A stretch of 64,000 bases of DNA from Beaufortia kweichowensis (lineage: Eukaryota; Chordata; Actinopteri; Cypriniformes; Gastromyzontidae). The translations under genes were made by a program, and so were the position numbers. The stretch is taken from positions 10,010,700-10,074,699 of the forward strand of contig CM032807.1 of the NCBI GenBank assembly GCA_019155185.1. Reading direction: 5' to 3'. Below the pieces are notes generated by a model. That model saw only the letters and a list, made by a program, of their open reading frames with translations, searched no databases and was not told the DNA's origin. Below, in pieces: positions 55,366-64,000 of the stretch. How positions within the stretch are numbered: the stretch's first letter is position 1; the number at the start of each line of letters is the position of its first letter.

Positions 55366-55450
<85 letters not shown>
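55366..55450. repeat. CT then CA compound microsatellite
   Basis: About 36 bp of CT followed directly by about 50 bp of CA. Confidence 0.95.
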
Positions 55451-55452
<2 letters not shown>

Positions 55453-55520
55453 AATAAACATAATTTTGTATAATTTATAAGCTTTGTAGGGTTTACCAGG
55501 ACCACACACATTTACAAATG

Positions 55521-55800
55521 TTGGGTTTTCATTTTTTGTGGGTACATTCCACAGACGTAATGACTTTTATACTGTACAAACTGTATATTATAACCCTCTT
55601 CCCCTAACCCAAACCCTAACCATCACAGAAAACGTTCTGCTATTTTAGATTTAAAAAAACATCATTCTGTTTGATATATAACCTTGTTTTCCTCATGGGG
55701 ACCAAAACAATGTCCCCACAAGGACAAAATTTACTGGTATTCCTATATTTGTGGGGACATTTGGTCCCCACAACGTGTTAAATACCAGGTGCACAAACAC
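55521..55800 (+). repeat. common fish GGGGACATTTGGTCCCCAC repeat
   Basis: Runs from GGGTTTTCATTTTTTGTG through CTGTACAAACTGTATATTA and GTCCCCACAAGGAC to GTTAAATACCAGGTGCACAAA. It contains the self-complementary GGGGACATTTGGTCCCC. This text recurs widely in cypriniform genomes and usually sits beside CA runs, as it does here. Confidence 0.7.
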
Positions 55801-56276
55801 ACGCACACACACAGCTGCAGAGATAAGCTGCGCAACACATCAGAGCAATATGGTACAGTCCGCCTCAGAACTAAGTAATCTGATAGTCCGCCTCAAGACT
55901 GTGTATCCTGACTTTACAGCATGAATGTACGGAACCAAAATTATGGACTTATAACACAAGTCATTTAAAGATGCTGTGGTTTTTACCAACTAAGCAAACA
56001 GATCAACTGCGCGTTCCAGTACCTCAAAATAACCTTCCAAAGATGATGGACAACGAACCATAACAAGTGATATATTCAAGCACTACGCAACGATTACCTT
56101 TACGCCGTTTAGGAGACCTGTGTGTGCGCGCTTGGAATAGGATCCCTGTAACAGCATCGGCTCTGTAACATTTGTAACCTTCCTGACCAGCAATAACGAG
56201 CGCCACGGATCACGCAGATCAATGAAGAATGCGCGAGTGCATGCACAGTTGATGAAGCCGGCGGTAGTAGCCTATC
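55801..56276. other. upstream region of the lrrc52-like exon
   Basis: Possible promoter/5' UTR. No TATA box is evident. An upstream ATG at 56222 opens a 59-codon frame that overlaps the gene start in another frame and stops at 56401; it could lower translation if transcribed. Confidence 0.4.
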
Positions 56277-56925
56277 ATGCGTGTTGTGCCCGAGCCAAGC
56301 GCGCAGTCACTGAGGTTGGTGTTTCTCTTTATCTTTGTCATGGATGTAGCACCGTCACCGGCTCTGACAGCCGGCTGCCCGGACCGTTGCGTGTGCGATG
56401 ACCAATTAGTGGTCCAGTGCGCCGGACAACAGTTAACATACTTTCCCGTGGACCTCCCGCTGGCCACCCGGCAGCTCATTCTCTCAAACAACCGAATCGG
56501 CGACTTGCCGGCGTTGCAGCTCAACTACCTGTCGGACCTGGTGTACCTAGACTGCAGTAACAACTCGCTGACTGAGATAACGGAGTCCACTTTTGGCAAC
56601 TTGCGCAAACTCGCCTACCTGGATCTGTCTTTTAACACCCTTACGCAGATTGAGGACCGGACGTTTGGCCCGCTAGCAAGTCTGGTCATGCTGAGGATGA
56701 CGGATAACCCAGGGCTGTCAGAGATCCACCCGGATGCATTCGCAGAGAACATGGCGTTGCAGGTTCTGGACGTGAGCCGCAACAATCTGACGGTGCTTAA
56801 CATTAGTTCGCTGATTGCCCTACCAGCTCTGCGCTCTTTGGGTCTGAGCGGAAACCCCTGGAGGTGCGACTGCGACACTGAAGACCTGTGTCTTTGGATT
56901 CAAATAGAGGGGTTCAAGTTTCAAG
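56277..56925 (+). CDS. lrrc52: lrrc52-like leucine-rich-repeat protein, exon 1
   Basis: The ATG at 56277 starts a signal peptide (hydrophobic LVFLFIFVMDVA at residues 14-25, cleavage likely before residue 34). The LRR N-terminal cap has Cys 34, 38, 40 and 48 (CPDRCVC). About five leucine-rich repeats follow (LSDLVYLDCSNNSLTEI; LRKLAYLDLSFNTLTQI), then the C-terminal cap start (GNPWRCDCDTEDLCLW). The exon ends at a clear donor (TTTCAAG, then GTGAGA at 56926), phase 1. The LSDLVYLDC text and the layout point to LRRC52 rather than LRRC26/38/55. LRRC52 is a single-pass membrane protein that shifts voltage gating of BK/Slo3-type potassium channels. The exon for the cap end and transmembrane helix was not found in the remaining 7 kb. 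The ORF is intact, so a live gene is likely. Confidence 0.8.
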
Positions 56926-58128
56926 GTGAGATGCGCTTATAGGTTTGTTTTTTACTTTGCACATCATAAATACATTCAATATATAGCATTGATAGAATTG
57001 TCAATTAGTAAATTGCATCACTAAAGTGCAAAGTAGGCTAACTTATTACAGAGATGATCTTTTAGAAACAGCATGGGTAGCTTAAGGTAGCATTGGTGTT
57101 GTATCATCTTTTTGTATCAACTTTTACTTATTCTTTATAATTAGAATTGTTACTAATTGTTTTTGCTTTCTGTCAGTCCTCACAAGTGAGTGTAGTGGAA
57201 TTGACAGTTATTAGTTAGTTAGTCTTTAGCTGATTCTTTTAATCAAAGTCTGTTGTACGTGACACTTGCTGGGGCCACCTAAAGTTAACTGTTTTGATTA
57301 TGGGCACACTGTTGATGGATCTCCACTGGCAATCATCTCCATTTGGGGTATTCAAACCAACAATGTTTCTGTTACATTTCAAATTAGAAGCCTAAAACGT
57401 CAATTACTGACAATACACCATGACTTTTCTTTTAAATTACACTGCAGAATGGATATACTGAATATGAAATAAAATTAATTTAGGCTTTTATTGATGTAGT
57501 TTAAATTGATCTGAAAATTGTGGGGGCCCAAAAATGACTTATAGGTGTGAAAGGAGGAGAATGTAAGACCAGCTAATTATCTTCACCATTAGACTTAAAG
57601 GTTGAAAAGGTATTTATCAGGCTTATCACCCACATTTGCCTTAGCGAGAAATTCAGGCTGTTAATTTGATCTAAAGACACAGTAGATAAGAGGGCAGGGA
57701 GCTAGGATACAGACATGCAGAGAGAGCTCTTCTCACCTTGCATGAGCAGGGGGTTTCACAGAAAGCCTCCTGTGTTTACAAAACCACACAACAAAAGACA
57801 TAAAAGATACAGACTACAATAAAGCAGTTTGTAAGACAATGTACATGTTGGAAAATAACAAAAATCTACACTACTTTTCTGATTTTAGGTAATTTGATTT
57901 AACATTGAATATTTTTATGGATTTTCACCTGGTATTATTTGAGACAGAAGACTTGTTTATGATAAACAGTTTAGAATTGGGCATATGGTAAATAATTTTT
58001 CTCTACTGGTCGTTGGGGTGTGTGTATGTGTGCTTTATGCTTAAGATAGGTTAAGTAATGTAAGCCGGCATTGTTATTTTGAGAATACTAGTGCTTGTGC
58101 ATGACATCATCGTTTTCCCCTTGCTTTT
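56926..58128 (+). other. intron of the lrrc52-like gene
   Basis: Begins with the donor GTGAGA. AT-rich, with no second exon recognised. It probably continues past the SINE/hAT cluster, which would then be intronic. Confidence 0.5.
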
Positions 58129-58226
58129 TTGTAGCTCAGTGGTTAGAGTATGGTGTTAGAAATGCCAAGGTCATGGGTTCGATCCCAGGAAATGCACATA
58201 CTCGGAAACAAATGTATAGTATATTG
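58129..58226 (+). repeat. tRNA-derived SINE, left part (split copy)
   Basis: A-box-like TAGCTCAGTGGTTAGAG and B-box-like GGGTTCGATCCCAGG, then ATGTATAGTATATTG. The copy is cut here by a hAT and resumes at 61406 (GTATAATTCACAGGGTAAG, then TTGCTTTGGATAAAAGAG). SINEs of this type are copied by a LINE that recognises the tail. Confidence 0.85.
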
Positions 58227-58362
58227 CAGGGGCAGACTGGGGGGGGTGTTTATGTGGCTCATGCCCTGAATGTTTTTTCAAAAGCCCCGAATCTCTTCAG
58301 GTTTGTAAAATAAATCCATTCAGTACGCTAGGTGAAGGCATTCAGCTTTAAACTCGTTAGTC

Positions 58363-58745
58363 CACCATTCCAGTAAAACCAAAATGCATATTGGATAAAT
58401 GTGATGCTTGTAATGTTCCAGAAAATGTGGAGCATGTCATAATGAGGTGTAAAAAATATAATGCACATGGAGCATCTTGCAAGATAAGATACATGAGATG
58501 AAAATAGAATGGAGTCTGAAGGGGGACAGATGAGAAAATGTGGGAATGTAGCAAGGCTTTCTTTAATTTTCTACAAGATACAGGGTTATTGCACAATAGT
58601 TGTTTAAAGAATTTTTTAAGTACATGAAACCCTAAAGTTGCACATCCCAGTACAGTAGGTGGCAGTATGCACCTGAACAAGTTGGTTGCGACCCGCCATG
58701 AAATCAGAGCGATAGAAAGAGAGAGACACTCCAGTAAAACCGAAG
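58363..58745 (+). pseudogene. LINE ORF2 C-terminus and 3' end
   Basis: The plus-strand reading KCDACNVPENVEHVIMRCKK near 58398-58457 is a CxxC...H...C zinc-knuckle motif as found at the C-terminus of some fish non-LTR ORF2 proteins. The following text (CAGTAGGTGGCAGTATGCAC, AGTTGGTTGCGACCCGCCAT) is a known type of fish LINE 3' end. Frames are broken. Confidence 0.5.
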
Positions 58746-58867
58746 GAGATGTTCAAGTTAAAACAAAGGTGAATTAAAATGTGTGTAATTAATATGCTGA
58801 ATCTTCCGACAGTAAACGCATTTTGCAATCATTATTATTTTAGGTCTTTATTACAGTGGCTTCGTTG

Positions 58868-60273
58868 CAGTGGCGTAACTTTGTTTTGAAAAGTGGTGGG
58901 GACCATAGCCGCAGGAACATATTTTATCAGGGGGTGCTGAGCGCAGGGCTTGATGTTGTGGGCCGGTACAGCGTTGGGGCATATATATATATATATATAA
59001 AGACTTACCACTAAATCCCATATAAAAAGCAGCTTCTTGCAATGCTAGCGAATGTCTTCAGTCAGCTCAGCAAAAATTAGGTTATTGTATAAGATTTTGC
59101 TAAATAAATTACTTACACACCTTACTTTTATGCACTATGCTATGTATTGAAAATAATTATGAGATGTAATAATAAGCATGTCAGCTTACACAAAACATAT
59201 TAAGCACGTCAATGTTAACAATGCAAATAAACTTCATCCAGCTGCAGAATTGGAGACCTGTTTTCTTGCTCTAGACCACCGCAATCATCAACACTCACAA
59301 CAGTTATCAGGACCAGAAATGTTGTTTCAATCGCAAAATTTTCAAATAATTTCATTCTGTATTCATTCTGAACCTTTGTACTATGACGGAGGATTAGTGC
59401 CACCTGAAAAGAATAAAAAATAAAATGACGAGATTTCGTAGTCATCAAAAGTCGTAGCAATACCAGAATAAATTAGTAATTCTGACAAGAATGCACTTGG
59501 AGCAGTTACAAACCAAATGTATTACACACTTTATTAATAAAGCATATATAGGCAAGCAGATGAGCCTAGCCCTGACAAAATTAACGATGGTTTTATTATA
59601 GTAAAATATGTTTTTGGCAGATTGATTACCATTAGTATAACCACAGTTTTACTACAAATACCATGCGGTTAAACTATGATTATTGTGGCAAACCATTAGT
59701 TAACATGGTTTAACTATAGTTTTATTTTATTTATAGTAAAACCATGGTTAATTTTCCTAAGGGATTTGGCTATATGAATACAAAGACTCGTTCCCCTTAT
59801 TTTGACTAATCTCATTCTGCTACGACTTTATTGTCAAAATAATATCCCTTTCAATCTCATTATTTTATTTTAACTTTTTTCTCGTTTTATCTCACATTAT
59901 AATAACTTGAGACGTTTCTATTTTTTATTTTTAACGTGGCCCTAAACCTCTGTCGCATGTAACAGTGCAACAGTGCGCAAACGCAGCTAAAAAGACAGGA
60001 ATCTGTGGGCTTCTAAAAGAAACGACATATTCCATGAAACATTGTGTCACGGTGTCAGACTTTTGCGAGTTTCGTTGTTTACAGCATCTTAAAAGGTTCT
60101 CGTCGGCGCAAAGTAATTTGTAAATTGTATGAATTATGAAAAGCAACGATTTGTAGATGCTTTTCCAAAAATACCTCCTGCAAGTTTTAAATTGCATTCA
60201 AAAAGTGGTGGGGACACAACTGACTTTGGCAAAAAGTGGTAGGAACATGTCCCACCCGCAAATTATGCCTATG
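58868..60273. mobile_element. hAT non-autonomous element with exact duplication
   Basis: CAGTGGCGTAACTTTG at the left and (reverse complement) CATAGGCATAATTTGCG at the right match at most positions. The 8-bp CTTCGTTG is exact on both sides (58860-58867 and 60274-60281). Inner GGTGGGGAC text appears near both ends. No transposase ORF in 1406 bp. It is inserted inside the larger hAT, so it is younger than that element. Confidence 0.85.
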
Positions 60274-60420
60274 CTTCGTTGTAACTGTGAAAGTATAGGA
60301 AGAGAAGGAAGTGACCAGAAGTAGATAAAATAAAGTACTGTATAGGTAATAATATATACCCATGTATAACCTGCTGTTCCTAACATAATCTAATAAACAC
60401 TCCGTTTAATTTCTCTAATC

Positions 60421-61062
60421 CACCTTATTTTTCGAACACGGAAGTAAATGATGTGACGTACTTCCTTTTTGTGTCGAGACTTCCGTTTTATTAGCCAGCT
60501 GGTTGAAAACAATGCTATGCTATGGGAAATACTTTCCACACCCGTGATGTATAACATAATGTATATGTGAAGATGAAATATAGAAGTGGCCTAATATATT
60601 ATGACAATGTATTTATTTATTTCGTATTTTACTGGAGCATAATGGCCCAACCACGTCTCAGTGAAAACATGATCTTCTGTCAGTCTTCCGTCAACAAAGT
60701 GAAATGAACAAAAACAGGCATTTTGGTGGATGATTTAAGTTTAAAGCTTTTAACCAAAGCCAAAGAGATTCTTCCTCCTTCTGAGGTGGATGCAGATAAT
60801 AAAGTGCGATACATCCACATTCAGCTCTAAAGCGTGGATTCTAGTCAAAACAAATGGTTTGTTTACATTTTTGCCGTTTGGACCAGCTATTATGGCAACC
60901 CCTAACTGCACACATTATGCTTGAATCTTTGCATTTCATAATAAATATTAACTAGCCAGTCGAAACTGCACACTCATCTCACTCAGCTGCCATAGCTTTA
61001 GTGAAGTCTTAACACAAACAGCTCAAGATGGTGACGCCCATATTCGCACAAAAATAAGGTGG
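60421..61062. mobile_element. MITE copy B (CCACCTTATTTTT ends), complete
   Basis: 642 bp, ends CCACCTTATTTTT and AAAAATAAGGTGG. It is the intact reference for copy A at 14781-20511, in the opposite orientation. No ORF. Confidence 0.7.
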
Positions 61063-61405
61063 ATAAAACATTTGCTAATTACTGCACGTTATGTGCCTGC
61101 AGCTGTGTGGACCACAAGTATAGCAATTGCAAGTTTGCATTACGTTATTTAAAATAAGCCTACATTCACTAGCAAACAGCAGCTTACACCAGACATATTT
61201 TGCCTATTTTTTAGGTAAAAGAAATTAAAAAGTCATTGTCAAAAATTTATTGTTATGGTTTCAGAATAATAATAAAGAGAACACTTAGATTGAAAAATAG
61301 TTTACTGTATATAGCTGCCATAAATGAAGTCTCCTTGGGAGGCCGTGCCTTGGAACCCCTAGATTTGGGCTAAGCCAATGTCTACAATGTCTGGCTCTGC
61401 CCCTG

Positions 61406-61450
61406 GTATAATTCACAGGGTAAGTTGCTTTGGATAAAAGAGTCTGAGTA
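61406..61450 (+). repeat. tRNA-derived SINE, right part (split copy)
   Basis: The tail of the SINE that starts at 58129, beginning with the hAT target duplication. Confidence 0.8.
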
Positions 61451-61892
61451 TGTGCATAAACTGTTGCCGTTTAAACAAGGAACCAAAAATTCATAAAAAG
61501 TCTTCTGTTTTTGGTTAAAAACATTAGTTTAACATAATAAAAAAGTTGAACATTATTTTGTGCGCCATACTGTAAAACAAATAACATTGGAGATATTAAT
61601 TACCTTGCTAAAATACTCAAAAGTAATGAACTGAAAAAAAAAAGAACATTAAGATAAACTGAAGTAAGTATTGAAAGAATACTTAATGGTTACTTAATAT
61701 ATCCTTAGATTCAAAAATAATTTGAGTATTTAAAAAGTATTTAAAAGTATTTTCTCTTGTGTCGGGTACACAGCGTCTCTTGTTGTCATTATATTTACAT
61801 GATTTTTATTCAAAAGAATCTTCTTTTATTTCAACTTTTAAGACCTATTGATAATCTTGCATTCTAGGAAAAGTCATTGTACTAAAAATACA
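61451..61892. other. non-coding spacer
   Basis: AT-rich. Nothing recognised. Confidence 0.5.
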
Positions 61893-62110
61893 TTTACATT
61901 TAGGTATTTAGCAGATGCTTTTATACCAGGAGACAATAAAGCAATACATCATAAGGAGACAACAATTGTACAAAGCAGTGCTTTAGCAGGTTACAAGGTA
62001 TGTTGCTAGATCCTACCCGTAAGGCACAGAGGAAAGATAGTTAGAATTTTTTTTTAGTAGAGAAAGAGTTTAGGATGTTAAGCATTCACGGAAAAGATGT
62101 GTTTTTAAAA
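61893..62110 (-). repeat. R1 LINE/SINE 3'-end repeat, copy 3
   Basis: The plus-strand TACATTTAGGTATTTAGCAGATGC is the reverse complement of the R1 tail. CATTCACGGAAAAGATGTGTTTTTA near 62083 is the reverse complement of the R1 start (compare 31393). Confidence 0.6.
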
Positions 62111-63651
62111 GTGACCTATTAAACCCCCTTTTTTTTACAAACGTAATATGATGTAATATAAGTCCTAGGTGGCCTCAGAATGTGTCTGTGAAGTTTTAGC
62201 TCAAAATACACTACAGATATTATATTATTATTATATCATACTCTAAATGTAAATTTTACATTCAATTTTACATTACATACAATCAGTCATAAACATATGA
62301 TATCCGGCTGACTTGTCAGCACACACACAATAGGACTTATAAATGTAAAATTATACATGATTCCTAATATTTATAATGGTAGAATAACTTAGTACATAAT
62401 TCCTTCATTTTATGATTAATAAAATCTTCTTCATAGTCACAGACACTTCACATCACATTTAATTAATTAACACATTTGATTAAACACAAGACATGTTTTA
62501 ACTGTGTTTAGTGCTGTACACTTGCGATCAAATAAGCAGAGATGGGTGTTATAACTGTAAATGGGACTGCAGAAAGAGAGTCCAGTCTGTGCCAGCAGTT
62601 TTTTACAGAGCAATATAATTCCTGGTGCTTTATCAGTGGTTACAAGAGAATTAAGCTGTTATGGAAAGAATAGAAAGAATAACAAATGTACAAAAGCAGC
62701 CTGATCCATCCTTTCAGAAATACCCCAGTGTCTCTCGAGTAATTAGTAAAAATAGCTTTTCCAGACATTCAGACTGAACATAAGCCCTGGCCTTTCCACA
62801 ATTATCAGACAGCAAAACCTCAAGAATGCAAAAAACATTTTTTTTCTGTGTATTGAAAGTCTGTGAAAGACTCATATTCTTGCCTGTTTTGGTGTTGTAG
62901 AGTCCACCAAGAGCAGATGGCTAATTGTGTCTTTATTTAAAGTGGATATGAGAATTCTTGTCCTATTATATAATCCTGTCTGTGGATGAGTGCTGTGTGA
63001 CTGCATCAGTTTACAAGAGCAGCGATGCTTCTCTCATGATCTCTAAATATTGCCAAGCTTTAGCCAAGATAAATGAGTTAATGAACTATAATATGTGACC
63101 TTGCCTGTAAAAATTGTTTTAGTTTTCTACATGAAATCATCCCACATAATGTAAAGAACATTCTGTAAAAATACAACAATGATATCTTTAGGGTCATACT
63201 GACTGAGTAATGGCAAGTCAAAGATTGAAATCTTAGTGATATTTATATGTGAAATCAAACTTTGATGCTTGTTATCTCATAATTTGATTTTGAGACTTTA
63301 GTCTGTTTTTATGGCGTTACAACACAATTCTCCACACGCATGATCATATTTTGAGCCAATAAAAGGACATTTTGCACTTGTGTAAACAAGTAAGTTTTGT
63401 GAAGAAATATTTATCTCGCAAAATCCTACCTACTTACCCAGGTGGCTTCTTGCTCATAAAGAATTAAAACATAAACTCACTTTATGCCGTGGTGTATTGT
63501 TGTCTTGATTTGTTTGATGATTCACTACGTTTACTTGTTGCCCTCTGTTCTTTCATCCAACATGCTTTTTAATGCCAAGAAACATTATTACAAGAATAAT
63601 AACTAGAATAAATCAAAATCAATAAAAGAACAAAAACTTAAATCACAAATC
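62111..63651. other. non-coding spacer
   Basis: No gene. The first part (to about 62230) resembles a fish repeat with AATGTGTCTGTGAAGTTTTAGCTCAAAATA. Confidence 0.4.
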
Positions 63652-64000
63652 TATGCATCTATCTGAAGAGAGAAATACAGCCTTACTCAGAAGGCGTCGT
63701 GGTGGCGCCTGTGACGCCTGGGAAGAACACAGGTCACCTGAGGAAACCAGTTGTGGAAATAGAGAAAAGAGATGCTCTGCAATGGGGAGAGTTTGCTCTT
63801 TTCCCAGTTGACCTGGAGCCCTAGTCGGTCTAGGTGCCTGATCCCTGATCCCTGAGATCCCTGTGAGCGAACACCAACTCTCGCGAGTGAGCTGCAATGA
63901 GCCAGTCGTCAAGATAGTTCAGTATGCGTATGCCCTGTTCCCTGAGAGGGGCCAGGGTGCCCCTCCACAACTTTGGTGAAAACACGGGGAAACAGGGTCA
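63652..64000 (-). pseudogene. DIRS/Ngaro-type reverse transcriptase fragment
   Basis: Read down from 64000: RVFTKVVEG, then after a frameshift LAPLREQGIRILNYLDDWLI near 63905-63960, with the YLDD catalytic box, then AAHSRELVFAHRDL. After another shift: HLDRLGLQVNWEKSKLSPLQ near 63790. This pattern is that of DIRS/Ngaro tyrosine-recombinase retrotransposons, which integrate by a recombinase rather than an integrase. The rest lies beyond the window or is lost. Confidence 0.7.

Larger units (their letters stand above)
58227..61405. mobile_element. hAT element inserted in the SINE
   Basis: The left end CAGGGGCAGACTGG and the right end (reverse complement CAGGGGCAGAGCCAGAC) form inverted repeats. 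The 8-bp flanks GTATATTG (58219-58226) and GTATAATT (61406-61413) match at 6 of 8, and removing the insert rejoins the SINE. No transposase remains. The inside holds a LINE 3' end, another hAT and a MITE. Confidence 0.8.

Noticed and set aside
55263..55511. Minus-strand ORF rich in Cys/Val and Arg/Glu
   Set aside because: Produced by the CA and CT microsatellites.
56615..56878. Antisense ORF within the lrrc52-like exon
   Set aside because: It mirrors the leucine-rich repeats and has no independent features.
58131..58200. Possible tRNA gene (A-box and B-box present)
   Set aside because: The boxes belong to a SINE head. The sequence continues into the SINE body shared with 21862-22003 and cannot fold as a complete tRNA with acceptor stem.

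Overview
The window looks like teleost fish DNA, most likely from a cypriniform (carp or zebrafish relatives). This rests on the mix of repeats: L2, L1/Tx1 and Rex3 LINEs, Gypsy, DIRS-like, hAT and PIF/Harbinger elements, tRNA-derived SINEs, and the GGGGACATTTGGTCCCCAC-type repeat next to CT/CA microsatellites. The only host gene recognised is the first coding exon of an lrrc52-like leucine-rich-repeat gene (BK-channel gamma-subunit family) at 56277-56925 on the plus strand. No genuine tRNA, rRNA, CRISPR or bacterial-type feature is seen.

Layout. 1-7.5 kb: the start of an L1-type ORF1 running off the left edge, an LTR-like repeat, an L2 LINE split by a 1.77 kb LTR with a TTCG target duplication, and a second LTR-like repeat. 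7.9-14.8 kb: a Gypsy RT scrap; a hAT-type element (9021-12436) holding a small gag-only LTR element (9750-11472); a Harbinger-type MITE with TAA duplications (12871-13682). 14.8-20.5 kb: a MITE broken by further elements, including a Gypsy with apparently identical LTRs and a GTATG duplication (16277-20231). 20.5-23.5 kb: a Gypsy integrase scrap, a perfect 35-bp-arm palindrome, a SINE, and a PIF/Harbinger relic with transposase and an opposing accessory ORF. 23.5-31.4 kb: a BED-finger hAT transposase whose first intron received an L2 LINE and a solo LTR.

33.6-42.7 kb: minus-strand exon relics of one multi-exon protein family that I cannot name. Its last intron holds a minus-strand Gypsy (33864-38900, duplication GCTTT), which itself holds a plus-strand Rex3 LINE (35227-37566, 8-bp duplication). 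The relic also contains an inverted duplication (40757-41440). 42.7-49.6 kb: a decayed plus-strand Gypsy, LINE tails, an L1 ORF2 scrap and a second minus-strand Gypsy. 50-54.2 kb: a hAT-like non-autonomous element and an inverted partner of the LTR-like repeat at 6.3-7.5 kb. 55-58 kb: microsatellite, a common fish repeat and the lrrc52-like exon. 58.1-61.5 kb: a SINE split by a 3.2 kb hAT that carries a LINE 3' end, a second hAT with an exact 8-bp duplication, and a full MITE. The right edge holds a DIRS/Ngaro-type RT scrap.

Nearly all coding sequence belongs to broken transposons. The main value of the window is the record of nested insertions, many of which can be dated relative to one another by target-site duplications read directly here. 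I see no convincing new functional system. The least explained items are the unnamed multi-exon relic, the LTR-like repeat family at 6.3 and 53.1 kb, and the long palindrome.
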